From Campylobacterales bacterium (GTDB lineage: Bacteria; Campylobacterota; Campylobacteria; Campylobacterales; QNZT01): a stretch of 56,808 bases of DNA. The stretch spans positions 1 through 56,808 of the forward strand of contig JALVVR010000014.1 in NCBI GenBank assembly GCA_027023305.1, read 5' to 3'. Under the pieces are notes generated by a model that ran no database searches, was not told where the DNA came from, and worked only from the letters and a program-made list of their open reading frames with translations. Of this stretch, positions 36,471-45,046 are shown one piece after another. Both the position numbers and the translations under genes were made by a program. Position 1 is the stretch's first letter, and each line of letters begins with the position of its first letter.

Positions 36471-37177
36471 TGGAAGCATTTGATGCAATCAAATTTTGTT
36501 TATTAGCAGTTTTTTTAATAGGACTTTTTACCGGTTTAGTATATATAAGTAGAGTTACCTATGAAGAATACCAACCAATAATGACAAAATTTACCACTAT
36601 GATAAATAACAATACTTCTGAGTATAACAGTAAAGATAAGGAAATAGAAGAATTAAACAGTGAAATTTCAAAGATGAGAGAGAATATTAAGCTATACAAA
36701 AATATGACTTCTTCTGTTAAAAATAATCTGCTTGATACGGCACATCTCTTTTCAAAATATCAAATGAACAATGAACAATTAAAAAAAGATATAAATGAAA
36801 ATAGAAGAGTATTGAAAAGCTTAAAAAATGAGTATAACTACTATCATGATGCTATTAGCAAAGAGCCTGCTATCTCTTCGCAGATAGAAGAATTGAAAAA
36901 AAATATTGAAAATTTAGAAGATAATTTAACTAAAAATAAGGAACTTGTATCACAAGAAAAGGAAACTGAATCAAATCTTTTGAAACAAATTAAAGAGGTG
37001 GATAGACTACTTTCAGAAAAAGATAGTAAAAAAAATGAACTTACAACTAAAATATATCTTGAAGAGCAAAATATAAAAAATAATAAAAACTATCAAAAAG
37101 TGATGGAACTTGATAATTTTGTAGGTGAACTTATAACATATAGAGATAGATTAAATGAGATAAAAAATGGACTTTGA
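36470..37177 (+). CDS. Second membrane-anchored coiled-coil protein
   Basis: Unrecognised 235-aa protein with the same plan as its upstream neighbour: a hydrophobic helix near the N-terminus (about 7-27) followed by a long Lys/Glu/Asn-rich coiled coil (about 45-230). The two could pair as a heteromeric stalk. The end overlaps the nitroreductase start by 11 nt, so even that gene may be in the same transcript. Confidence 0.75.
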   Translation: MEAFDAIKFCLLAVFLIGLFTGLVYISRVTYEEYQPIMTKFTTMINNNTSEYNSKDKEIEELNSEISKMRENIKLYKNMTSSVKNNLLDTAHLFSKYQMNNEQLKKDINENRRVLKSLKNEYNYYHDAISKEPAISSQIEELKKNIENLEDNLTKNKELVSQEKETESNLLKQIKEVDRLLSEKDSKKNELTTKIYLEEQNIKNNKNYQKVMELDNFVGELITYRDRLNEIKNGL

Positions 37178-37766
37178 AAAAGTAGTTGATTTTCGTCATG
37201 CTTGTAAAATTTTTGATGAAAATAAAAAAATTTCTAAGAGTGATTTAAACTATATTTTAAAAACCACTATAAAATCCCCTAGCTCTTTTGGGATAGAAGG
37301 TTGGAAGTTTTTAGTTATCCAAAACCAAGATTTAAAAGAAAAGCTAAAACCCTACTGCTGGAATCAACCTCAGATAACTACATGCAGTGATTTGATAGTG
37401 CTTTTGTATAGAAAAAACATGACTTCCAAAGATGAGTATGTTATAAAATCACTCAAAAGAAGAAAGTATTTTGAAAAATCTTTACAAAAATATGCTGAGT
37501 TTATAGACTCAAGAAGTCTAAGTGAGATTAAATGCTGGAGCAAAGCTCAAACATATATCGCAAGTGCATATCTTATGCTTAGCTCTGCAAGTCTTGGTAT
37601 AGATAGCTGTCCTATTGAGGGATTTGAGCATGAAAATATCAAAAATCTGCTTGATTTTGATAAACAAAATTATGATATTTCCTATATGGTTGCTTTAGGA
37701 TATAGGCTAAACCATCCTAAAACTTTAGAGAGGAGAGATTTTGATGAGTTGGTGGAGTTTATTTAA
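37167..37766 (+). CDS. Nitroreductase-family NAD(P)H-dependent flavoprotein
   Basis: FMN-dependent oxidoreductase-like protein, 199 aa. The N-terminal FRHACKIFD and KSPSSFGIEGWKF correspond to the FMN-binding RRSxRxF and SPSSxNxQPW stretches of the family; AYLMLSSASLGIDSCPIEGF and MVALGY are the C-terminal FMN stretches. The substrate is unknown. The last 8 nt overlap the convergent ArsC-like gene. Confidence 0.88.
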   Translation: MDFEKVVDFRHACKIFDENKKISKSDLNYILKTTIKSPSSFGIEGWKFLVIQNQDLKEKLKPYCWNQPQITTCSDLIVLLYRKNMTSKDEYVIKSLKRRKYFEKSLQKYAEFIDSRSLSEIKCWSKAQTYIASAYLMLSSASLGIDSCPIEGFEHENIKNLLDFDKQNYDISYMVALGYRLNHPKTLERRDFDELVEFI

Positions 37767-38100
37767 AAACTTCCTCATACTTCTCCTCATCAAACCCTAC
37801 TACTAACTTATCCCCAAACTCTATAACTGGTCTTTTTAACAGCATATTTTCACGACAAAGCCACTCTACTTTTCCACTCTCATTTAAGTTCAACTCTTTG
37901 AGTCCAAGTTGTCTATACTTTGTACCTTTGCTATTAAAAAGGATATTTATATCTTCTTTACCTACCCACTCTTTAATCTTTTCACAAGGAAGTGGAGTTT
38001 TTCTAATATCTATAAATTCTACTTCTTCACCTTTGTCTTTAAAAAACTTTAGTGCTTTTCTAACACTTCCACATGTTTTTATGCCGTGTACTTTTGTCAT
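37759..38100 (-). CDS. ArsC/Spx-family (YffB-like) protein
   Basis: Thioredoxin-fold protein of 113 aa. GIKTCGSVRKAL carries a single N-terminal Cys (the CxxS arrangement lacks the second Cys of Spx CxxC), and KRPVIEF is the family's cis-Pro region. Arsenate reductases of this family keep the Cys and Arg residues; without a neighbouring ars gene the role is unclear and a YffB-type glutathione/thiol function is possible. Confidence 0.85.
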   Translation of the reverse strand: MTKVHGIKTCGSVRKALKFFKDKGEEVEFIDIRKTPLPCEKIKEWVGKEDINILFNSKGTKYRQLGLKELNLNESGKVEWLCRENMLLKRPVIEFGDKLVVGFDEEKYEEVFK

Positions 38101-38109
38101 GGTTTTCTC

Positions 38110-38367
38110 CTATACTACTTCATCTAACTCTTTTTTTAGCAACATCTTTATATATGATTGATATGGAACATCTATCGAGTTTGCTTTTGTTTTTATCTTT
38201 TCAAGCATGTCTTCTGGAAGTCTTATAGATATTGTTTTTGTACTTTTTTTTAGATTTGGAAACTTTACAACTTTTGCACTATTTTTATCAAAATAATCTA
38301 AACTCTCATGAGAGTTCCAAAACTCTATCTCATCTTTTTGGCTTTTAAAACTTGGTATTTTCTTCAT
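38110..38367 (-). CDS. brnA: BrnA-like CopG/RHH antitoxin
   Basis: Antitoxin of 85 aa. The N-terminal half (KSQKDEIEFWNSHESLDYF) is the typical BrnA/CopG toxin-contact region, and the C-terminal half (KTISIRLPEDMLEKIKTKA) is a ribbon-helix-helix DNA-binding motif, probably autoregulating the pair. It overlaps the toxin gene by 23 nt, the usual toxin-then-antitoxin order of brnTA. Confidence 0.85.
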   Translation of the reverse strand: MKKIPSFKSQKDEIEFWNSHESLDYFDKNSAKVVKFPNLKKSTKTISIRLPEDMLEKIKTKANSIDVPYQSYIKMLLKKELDEVV

Positions 38368-38662
38368 AAAACTTCCTCTCTTTTTTACTCATCGCCCTTG
38401 CTGATACTACTCTGATTTTGTCATATCTTATTGTAAAAATTACACTTAATAACTCTCTGTTATCAATAGTTCCTAATGCTAAGCATCTTTTTTCTTTACT
38501 TGAAGAATGCTTACAATCTTTTACCAATACTAAAGGCTCATTAAAAAAAACTTCCTCTATCTCTTGCCACTTTATTCCATGTTTGATTTCATTTTTTAGT
38601 AAATTCCCATCATCCCAATCAAAACCAACTATATTTTCTATATCTAAACATTCATAATCCAT
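38345..38662 (-). CDS. brnT: BrnT-family ribonuclease toxin
   Basis: RelE-like toxin fold, 105 aa: GFDWDDGNLLKNEIKHGI is the BrnT signature near the N-terminus, and RVVSARAMSKKERKFYE is the conserved C-terminal end. BrnT toxins inhibit translation by RNA cleavage. It is complete and paired with the overlapping antitoxin, so the module is probably functional. Such modules move between genomes, but base composition here does not stand out. Confidence 0.87.
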   Translation of the reverse strand: MDYECLDIENIVGFDWDDGNLLKNEIKHGIKWQEIEEVFFNEPLVLVKDCKHSSSKEKRCLALGTIDNRELLSVIFTIRYDKIRVVSARAMSKKERKFYEENTKF

Positions 38663-38708
38663 ACAAATCCTTTTTTGTATATGATTATTATATACAATTT
38701 TTCTTAAT

Positions 38709-39539
38709 CTACTCCACCCATCTCAAAACTTTATCAAGTAATCTAGTTGATAAAACTCTCTTTAAAAACCAAAAGATAGTTGTTACCTTTGTAACTCTAT
38801 ATCTTGCTTTTGGATTTTTTGACTCTATTATCTTTTGCAGGACTTTCAAAACAGCATCTTCACCCAAGGTGAAAGGCACATCATCACTACTCTGTAAAGA
38901 TTTTAGTTTTTGTTTGTACTCATCTTTAAAAAATGAATTTTCTTTATCTATATTTTCTAAAAACTTATCAAGAGCATTTTTTCTAAAATCACTTCTTATT
39001 GGTCCACTTTCTATCAGTGATACTGATATATTTGTACCAATAAGCTCTAATCTTAGAGTATCACTTAAGCCCTCTAGTGCATATTTACTAGCATTGTAAG
39101 CACCACGAAATCTTAAGCTAATGATGCCTAAAACTGAACTGTGATTGATAATCTTGCCATATCCTTGTTTTCTCATGATTGGTAAAACTAAAGTGGTTAG
39201 TTCATGAAGTCCAAAAAGGTTTGTTTCAAACTGCTCTCTTAAAACCTCTCTACTTAAATCTTCAACAGCTCCTGGTTGTCCATAGCCTGAGTTGTTAAAA
39301 AGTGCAAAGATTTTTCCATCACTTTTTTGTAAAAACTCATCTATACACTCTTTTATAGAGTCTGAGTTAGTTAAGTCTAGTTTTAGAACATTTAACCCTT
39401 CACTTTGAAGCCTTTTTAAATCCTCTTCTTTTCTGCAAGTTCCATATACTAGGTAGTTTTTGTTAAGTGAGAGCTGTTTTAAACAGTGATAACCGATACC
39501 AGAAGAGGTACCAGTTATCAAAATCGGTTTTTTAGTCAA
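38709..39539 (-). CDS. Short-chain dehydrogenase/reductase
   Basis: Rossmann-fold oxidoreductase, 276 aa. The NAD(P) motif is TGTSSGIGYH (TGxxxGIG) near residue 9, NNSG is at about 83-86, catalytic Ser is in NHSSVLG, and YNASK is the catalytic Tyr/Lys motif. The substrate is not identifiable. A hydrophobic C-terminal region lies at about 250-270. It lies 3 nt downstream of the FTR-like gene. Confidence 0.9.
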   Translation of the reverse strand: MTKKPILITGTSSGIGYHCLKQLSLNKNYLVYGTCRKEEDLKRLQSEGLNVLKLDLTNSDSIKECIDEFLQKSDGKIFALFNNSGYGQPGAVEDLSREVLREQFETNLFGLHELTTLVLPIMRKQGYGKIINHSSVLGIISLRFRGAYNASKYALEGLSDTLRLELIGTNISVSLIESGPIRSDFRKNALDKFLENIDKENSFFKDEYKQKLKSLQSSDDVPFTLGEDAVLKVLQKIIESKNPKARYRVTKVTTIFWFLKRVLSTRLLDKVLRWVE

Positions 39540-39542
39540 GTA

Positions 39543-39875
39543 TTATGAGTTCTCTTTTGCATACTCTGGAGTACAAAAAATCCCACAGTGACATACACCT
39601 TTTTCAGGTATTTCCTCTTTTATAGCTGGTTTACATGGGCAGATTCTATTATCAGCACTTTTATGTTTTCCATTTTCTTCTATAACCATAAAACATGGAC
39701 AAAATCTTTTTCCATATAAAAGTTTATGTCTAGCAAGTCCCATGTTTATAGCTTCATTTACTTCTTCATTTGGATTAAATGCCCAACCAAATTTTTCTAC
39801 TACACCTTTTGTAAACTTTTCTGTTTTTTCTACTTCTTCTAAAAATTCTGGTGAATTCATATCTAATTGTTGCAT
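39543..39875 (-). CDS. Ferredoxin:thioredoxin reductase catalytic (beta) subunit-like protein
   Basis: Protein of 110 aa with the FTR-beta cysteine pattern: FCPC, ICPC and VCHC, plus a further Cys in GIFC. In FTR these hold a [4Fe-4S] cluster next to a redox-active disulfide that reduces thioredoxin using ferredoxin. No variable (alpha) subunit is encoded nearby. AAGGAA lies 7 nt before the ATG. In an anaerobic or microaerobic sulfur organism it could link ferredoxin to thiol redox control (inference). Confidence 0.85.
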   Translation of the reverse strand: MQQLDMNSPEFLEEVEKTEKFTKGVVEKFGWAFNPNEEVNEAINMGLARHKLLYGKRFCPCFMVIEENGKHKSADNRICPCKPAIKEEIPEKGVCHCGIFCTPEYAKENS

Positions 39876-39896
39876 AATTTTTTCCTTATTTTGATT

Positions 39897-41084
39897 TTAT
39901 AACTCTTCTAAATGCCAAGGCAAACCTTGTTTATTTAACTCATCCATAAATGGATCTGGATCAAACTGTTCTATGTTGAAAACTCCATTTTGTAGCCATT
40001 TGCCCTCAGCTATCATCTTAGCTCCAATCATCGCTGGAACTCCTGTTGTATAGCTAACAGCTTGTGAAGAAGTTTCTTTGTAAGCCTCTTGGTGATCACA
40101 TACATTGTAAAGATAGTAGCTTACCTCTTTGCCACTTTTTAAGCCTTTTGCTACTACACCTATGTTAGTTTTTCCTTTTGTTCTCTCTCCTAGTGTTTTT
40201 GGATCAGGTAGAAGAGTTTTTAAAAACTGGATAGGGACTATCTTGCATCCATCATGTTCTACTGGTTCGATTCCTAACATTCCTACATTTTCAAGGCATT
40301 TCATATGAGTTAAGTAACTCTCTCCAAATGTCATGAAAAACCTTATCCTTTTTAAGCCTTTGATATGTTTTATTAAGCTTTCCATCTCTTCATGATAAAG
40401 CAGGTAACTATCTTTTTCTCCGATTTGTGGATAATCCCAAACCATTTTTATCTCCATTGGCTGAGTCTCAATCCACTCCCCATTTTTCCAATACCTGCCA
40501 TTTGCACTAACTTCTCTTAGATTTATCTCTGGGTTAAAGTTTGTTGCAAAAGGATATCCGTGGTCGCCACCATTGCAGTCTAATATATCTATGGTATGTA
40601 TTTCATCAAAGTATCGCTTTTGTAAGTATGCACAGAAAACATTTGTAACTCCAGGGTCAAATCCACTTCCAAGTAATGCCATAATCCCAGCTTCTTTGTA
40701 TCTTTCATGATAAGCCCACTGCTCTTTGTACTCAAACTTTGCAGTGTCTGGGTGTTCATAGTTTGCAGTGTCAAGATAGTGAGTTTTTGTTTTTAGACAA
40801 GCTTCCATGATAGTCAAGTCTTGATATGGCAGTGCTATGTTTAGGACTATATCTGGATTGGTTTTATTTATGAGTTCTACTAATTCAGATACATTATCAG
40901 CATCAATCTGGGCTATATCAATATCTTTGTTATATCTTTGTTTTATCTCGTTTTGATACTGTTTGCACGAAGAAAGAGTTCTACTAGCAAGTGTTATTTT
41001 TGAAAACACATCACTGTTTTGAACAAGCTTGTGTAAAACTACTCTACCGACTCCACCTGCACCGATAAGTAAAACATCTTTCAT
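39897..41084 (-). CDS. Carboxynorspermidine/carboxyspermidine dehydrogenase (saccharopine-dehydrogenase family)
   Basis: NAD(P)-dependent enzyme of 395 aa that condenses aspartate semialdehyde with a diamine to form carboxy(nor)spermidine. The Rossmann motif LIGAGGVGRVV is at the N-terminus, LLGSGFDPGVTNVFCAY is family-typical and the C-terminal half is the catalytic domain. Together with nspC at 27832 it gives the alternative polyamine route used by Campylobacterota and Vibrio. AAGGAAAA precedes the ATG. It lies 16 nt after infC on the same strand. Confidence 0.92.
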   Translation of the reverse strand: MKDVLLIGAGGVGRVVLHKLVQNSDVFSKITLASRTLSSCKQYQNEIKQRYNKDIDIAQIDADNVSELVELINKTNPDIVLNIALPYQDLTIMEACLKTKTHYLDTANYEHPDTAKFEYKEQWAYHERYKEAGIMALLGSGFDPGVTNVFCAYLQKRYFDEIHTIDILDCNGGDHGYPFATNFNPEINLREVSANGRYWKNGEWIETQPMEIKMVWDYPQIGEKDSYLLYHEEMESLIKHIKGLKRIRFFMTFGESYLTHMKCLENVGMLGIEPVEHDGCKIVPIQFLKTLLPDPKTLGERTKGKTNIGVVAKGLKSGKEVSYYLYNVCDHQEAYKETSSQAVSYTTGVPAMIGAKMIAEGKWLQNGVFNIEQFDPDPFMDELNKQGLPWHLEEL

Positions 41085-41100
41085 ACATTTTTCCTTGTGC

Positions 41101-41634
41101 TTACTTGTTATCCTTGTTTGGTACTACATACATATTTACATATCTACCTTCAAACTTTGGTTCATGCTCTTTAACAGCTATATCTTCAACCATAGGCCAA
41201 ACTCTGTTTAGAACTTCTTTCCCAGCATCAGGATTTGCCATCTCTCTACCTCTTAAGAACACTCTAAATTTTACATGTTTTCCAGCTTGTAAAAACTCTC
41301 TTGCATGTTTTACTTTGTAGTTTATGTCATTGTCAGCTATTTTTACAGATAGTTTTATCTCTTTTACTTCTATCTTTTTTTGTTTCTTCTTCTCTTCTTT
41401 TTTCTTTTTCTCTTGTTGGTATTTGAACTTACCATAGTCCATTATCTTAACAACTGGTGGTTTAGCACTTGGTGCTATCAAAACTAAGTCTAGTCCCTTT
41501 CTTGTAGCTATATCTAAAGCTTCATCACTAGAAATGATTCCATACTGCTCACCACTATCATCCATACATCTTACTTCACGGATTTTTATATCCTCGTTTA
41601 ATAATGTTTCGTCTTTTTTTCCTCTTTTATTCAA
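41101..41634 (-). CDS. infC: Translation initiation factor IF-3
   Basis: Factor of 177 aa that binds the 30S subunit and checks start-codon pairing. The N-terminal domain has [11 protein letters not shown] and [15 protein letters not shown], then a Lys-rich linker; the C-terminal domain begins [17 protein letters not shown] and includes [10 protein letters not shown]. The start appears to be TTG at 41634, overlapping the thrS stop (TTGA). A non-AUG start on infC fits the well-known self-limiting control in which IF-3 discriminates against such codons. Confidence 0.95.
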   Translation of the reverse strand: MNKRGKKDETLLNEDIKIREVRCMDDSGEQYGIISSDEALDIATRKGLDLVLIAPSAKPPVVKIMDYGKFKYQQEKKKKEEKKKQKKIEVKEIKLSVKIADNDINYKVKHAREFLQAGKHVKFRVFLRGREMANPDAGKEVLNRVWPMVEDIAVKEHEPKFEGRYVNMYVVPNKDNK

Positions 41635-43472
41635 AAGTGTACCCCATTTAATTTCTCCTTTATTTTGTTGTAAAATTCTTCTTTTGTGAGATTTTCTTGA
41701 GTCCTTTCTCGTCTATCTCTAAGGGCTATTTTGTTGTTAGCCACCTCTTCATCTCCAAGTACTATTATCATCGGTACTCTTTGCTTCTCTGCTATTCTTA
41801 TCTTTTTGTTTAAGCTCTCATTTTTAGATGAGATTTCACTATCAACCGCTAGTACTCTTAGCTCTTTTTGGATAGTTTTTGCATACTCTAAGTGAGAGTC
41901 TGCGATAGGGATGATAACTACTTGAGTTGGAGCGATAAAGAAAGGAAACTCTCCAGCACAGTGCTCTGTTAAAATACCTATAAATCTCTCAAATGAACCC
42001 AAAATTGCACGATGAAGCATAACTGGTCTTGCTTTTTCGTTGTTTGCATCATTGTATTCTAGCACAAATCGTTCCGGTAGGTTGAAATCAACTTGGATAG
42101 TTCCACATTGCCACTTTCTTTTCAAACTATCTCTAATCTTGATGTCGATTTTTGGACCATAAAATGCTCCTCCACCCTCATCTACTCCATAAGCGATACC
42201 ACTTTCATCAAGTGCATCTTTAAGCCCCTGAGTTGCTGTATCCCAAATCTCTTGCTCACCGATAGCTTTCTCAGGACGAGTTGAAACCTCAAGCTCATAC
42301 TCAAATCCAAAAGTTTGCATAATCTCATCTACAAAACTTAAAACCTCAAGTACATTTTCTTTTATCTGCTCTGGTGTACAGTAGATATGTGCATCATCTT
42401 GAGTAAACTCTCTTACTCTAAAAAGCCCATGCAAAGCCCCACTCATCTCATGACGATGAACTACTCCATACTCAAAAAACTTTAGTGGTAAATCTCTATA
42501 ACTTCTAAGTTCACTTTGATAAATCTTGATATGCCCAACACAGTTCATAGGTTTTATACCGTACTCTACAACTTTTGGGTTGTCATCATCTCCCTCGTTT
42601 ATCTGAGTGAAGTACATATTTTCACCATAGTTATCATAGTGTCCACTTATCTTCCAAGCTTCACTTTTTAGTAGTTCTGGTCCTCTTACTGGCTCGTAAC
42701 CTCTTTTTCTGTGAGCTTTATATAGAAGATTTTCTAGTTTTGCTCTGAGCCTCGCTCCATTTGGAAGCCATAACGGGAGTCCAGCTCCTATGCTTTCATC
42801 AAAAGTAAAGAGTTTTAGCTCATTTCCTAGTTTTCTATGGTCTCTTTTTTTCGCTTCTTCTAGCATAAAAAGATAATCTTTAAGTGCTTCTTTAGTTGCA
42901 AATGCAGTACCATAAATACGAGTTAACATCTCATTACTTTGGTCTCCACCTAAATATGCTCCAGCTACTTTTAAAAGCTTAAAGTTTCTAAGTAGTTTAA
43001 TGTTTGGTACATGAGGACCACGACAAAGGTCTTCAAAATCTCCTTGCTTATAAACAGAGAGTGTATCATCAGGAATATTTTTCATAACAGCTTGTTTTAG
43101 CTCATCATCTTTGAACTTATCTTCTGCCTCACTTCTTGGCATAGATGATTTTTCTATATCAAACTTTTTGTTTAAAAGCTTTTTCATAGCTTTTTCTATA
43201 TCTTTAACCTCTTTATCACTTATAGGAGTATCTACTTTAAAATCATAATAAAATCCATCTTCAACCGTAGGTCCTACATAAAACTTTGCTTCAGGGTAAA
43301 GTTGCTTGATAGCCTGTGCCATAAGGTGAGCTGTTGAGTGCCTGATAATCTCTAGTGAGTCTTCACTATCATCTAAATAAATCTCTTCACCACTAACTTC
43401 AAGCTCTTTAGCACTCTGAATATCATAAACTTGATCATCTACTTTATAACCAATAATTATTTTCTCTTCCAA
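41631..43472 (-). CDS. thrS: Threonyl-tRNA synthetase
   Basis: Class II synthetase of 613 aa, slightly short because the N-terminal TGS domain appears reduced (about 1-35). The second editing domain follows ([16 protein letters not shown], the catalytic His motif at about 45). Class II motifs include motif 2 in [25 protein letters not shown] and motif 3 near [11 protein letters not shown]; the zinc ligand Cys is in KPMNCVGH. The C-terminal anticodon-binding domain is complete. The start is TTG with AGAGGA upstream. It precedes infC with a 4-nt overlap. Confidence 0.95.
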   Translation of the reverse strand: MEEKIIIGYKVDDQVYDIQSAKELEVSGEEIYLDDSEDSLEIIRHSTAHLMAQAIKQLYPEAKFYVGPTVEDGFYYDFKVDTPISDKEVKDIEKAMKKLLNKKFDIEKSSMPRSEAEDKFKDDELKQAVMKNIPDDTLSVYKQGDFEDLCRGPHVPNIKLLRNFKLLKVAGAYLGGDQSNEMLTRIYGTAFATKEALKDYLFMLEEAKKRDHRKLGNELKLFTFDESIGAGLPLWLPNGARLRAKLENLLYKAHRKRGYEPVRGPELLKSEAWKISGHYDNYGENMYFTQINEGDDDNPKVVEYGIKPMNCVGHIKIYQSELRSYRDLPLKFFEYGVVHRHEMSGALHGLFRVREFTQDDAHIYCTPEQIKENVLEVLSFVDEIMQTFGFEYELEVSTRPEKAIGEQEIWDTATQGLKDALDESGIAYGVDEGGGAFYGPKIDIKIRDSLKRKWQCGTIQVDFNLPERFVLEYNDANNEKARPVMLHRAILGSFERFIGILTEHCAGEFPFFIAPTQVVIIPIADSHLEYAKTIQKELRVLAVDSEISSKNESLNKKIRIAEKQRVPMIIVLGDEEVANNKIALRDRRERTQENLTKEEFYNKIKEKLNGVHF

Positions 43473-43492
43473 AATTATCCTCTTTTATAAAA

Positions 43493-43568
43493 TGGTGGCT
43501 CCGATTGGACTTGAACCAACGACCACCACCATGTCAAGGTGGTGCTCTACCAGCTGAGCTACGGAACC
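43493..43568 (-). tRNA. tRNA-Val(GAC)
   Basis: 76 nt with encoded CCA. Acceptor GGTTCCG pairs with CGGAGCC (one G-T pair); the anticodon stem CCACC/GGTGG encloses TTGACAT, anticodon GAC (codons GUC/GUU). It sits directly upstream of thrS on the same strand. Confidence 0.94.
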
Positions 43569-43645
43569 AATGGGTACTATGATATATTAATTTAGTTTTA
43601 AGTTAACTTAATTAAAGTTCATGCATATAAAGAAAAGGTAAACAA

Positions 43646-43879
43646 ATGGCAAGAATGAACACTTCAAGTGTAGATACAACAAAAGCAGAGAGATTAGCTC
43701 ACTTTTCAACTCAGCAAAAAGCAGAGATAAAATCAAGTTTTAGTACTGAGAACAAAGATGTAGTAGAAGAACAAGTGGTAAATGCTAGAAAAGCAGTGTC
43801 ACTAGCCAAGAAAAAAGCGAAAGCAAAAAAGAGAGCAAAGATGGCAAAGGCTTCAAAGAAAAAGAATAAAAAAAGATAA
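43646..43879 (+). CDS. Small basic Lys/Ala-rich protein
   Basis: A 77-aa protein of unknown family. The N-terminal half is polar and mixed (MARMNTSSVDTTKAERLAHF), the C-terminal half is a Lys/Ala/Arg tail (about 48-77, with roughly every second residue basic), resembling histone-H1-like or ribosome-associated tails. AAAAGG lies 7 nt before the ATG. The 3' end overlaps the convergent comEC gene by 27 nt. Nucleic-acid binding is a guess from charge only. Confidence 0.65.
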   Translation: MARMNTSSVDTTKAERLAHFSTQQKAEIKSSFSTENKDVVEEQVVNARKAVSLAKKKAKAKKRAKMAKASKKKNKKR

Positions 43880-45046
43880 TCCAACAAACAATACTAAAAA
43901 CCAAAGTGGTGTATGTATATGATACACTGTGCTTTTTAGTTCAAATAGTTTAAGTATCAATCCATCTAGCAAACTCCCCTGCCCTATCAAATGCAAAAAC
44001 AACTCTAACGGATAAAATATAATAAAAGCTATTGATAATAGAGGGGAAAGTAGCTGTAAAAAGGTAAATTTTGGGAATATGTAGTGGACAATAGGTAGCA
44101 TCATGACATAAACCCATATATTTAAGAGTAGTACGATTTGCCACTCTTTGAGTTTTGAAAAGTAGTTTAAAAAAAGGTATATGAAAAACACTCCACTTAC
44201 TGATAACCAAAATCCTAAGCTAAAGAAAAAGCTCGGTATAAAAGATAAAATCAAAAGTACTGCAACTGCTAAAACTTCAAAAGAGATAATCTTTACAAAT
44301 CTATCATAAAGGACAAATCCAACTATCAACATCACATAACTTCTAACAAGTGAAGGAATAAAGCCCAAAAGATACAAGTAAAAAAACAAAATCCCTATGA
44401 TAAAAATTGTTAAGTCAAATCGCCTGTTTCTATATGGGAAAAATCTATCTTGGAAAAATCGATAGGGGTATTTTAACAAAGTATAGAGGATAAAAAAGAG
44501 TACTCCTAGATGAAAGCCACTTATGGCTATAAGATGAGAGATACCCAAGTTTGATACTTTATTTCTAAGCTCTTTTAAGATGGGTTTTGCTAAAAAGAGT
44601 GCTCCAAAAAGTTCTTTTGTTAAGTTGTTTTCATGCTGAGTAGAAATAAAGTTTAAAATATTCTCTTTAAAATTATTTTTTTGCATCAATTCTAAGTTAA
44701 AAGTAGGTGCATAAAAGCCTTTGAAGAAGTCTATGAAGTGGATATTTTTTGTTACTATTTTTAACCTCAGTTTATCATATAGTAAATTTTTCAAATCCTC
44801 TCTGCTCGTAGTGTAGAAGGTGTATCCATCTTCACTTCTAAGTTTCATGACGATATAGATTTTGTCGTGTTTTGTTTTTTGGTATTGATTTATTACAGTA
44901 GCATTTATAGTGTTTACTGGTTTACTTGTTAAGTCTTTGTAAGTGTTATATTTTAAAGTGATATTTGTAAAAAATATTATGCTCAAAAAAGCGAAAAAGA
45001 TAAGATAATCCCTTTTGCTTTCAAATAGTTTTACTTCTAAGAGCAT
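43853..45046 (-). CDS. comEC: ComEC/Rec2-family DNA-uptake membrane protein
   Basis: Integral membrane protein of 397 aa: an N-terminal segment, an OB-like extracytoplasmic domain (about 40-115) and the competence domain with eight or so helices, including LIAISGFHLGVLFFI and LLSPLLSIAFIIFYPLEL. It would form the inner-membrane channel for single-stranded DNA. The C-terminal metallo-beta-lactamase domain of Bacillus ComEC is absent, as usual for the short form in this phylum. It directly follows dnaB (no gap). Confidence 0.88.
   Translation of the reverse strand: MLLEVKLFESKRDYLIFFAFLSIIFFTNITLKYNTYKDLTSKPVNTINATVINQYQKTKHDKIYIVMKLRSEDGYTFYTTSREDLKNLLYDKLRLKIVTKNIHFIDFFKGFYAPTFNLELMQKNNFKENILNFISTQHENNLTKELFGALFLAKPILKELRNKVSNLGISHLIAISGFHLGVLFFILYTLLKYPYRFFQDRFFPYRNRRFDLTIFIIGILFFYLYLLGFIPSLVRSYVMLIVGFVLYDRFVKIISFEVLAVAVLLILSFIPSFFFSLGFWLSVSGVFFIYLFLNYFSKLKEWQIVLLLNIWVYVMMLPIVHYIFPKFTFLQLLSPLLSIAFIIFYPLELFLHLIGQGSLLDGLILKLFELKSTVYHIHTPLWFLVLFVGLSFFILFL

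Noticed and set aside
34757..37177. Zorya-type or flagellar MotAB motor
   Set aside because: There is an OmpA-domain protein but no MotA/ZorA four-helix channel protein; the partners are single-helix coiled-coil proteins.
38110..38662. Toxin-antitoxin pair as a novel system
   Set aside because: It fits the known BrnT/BrnA type in order, size and motifs.
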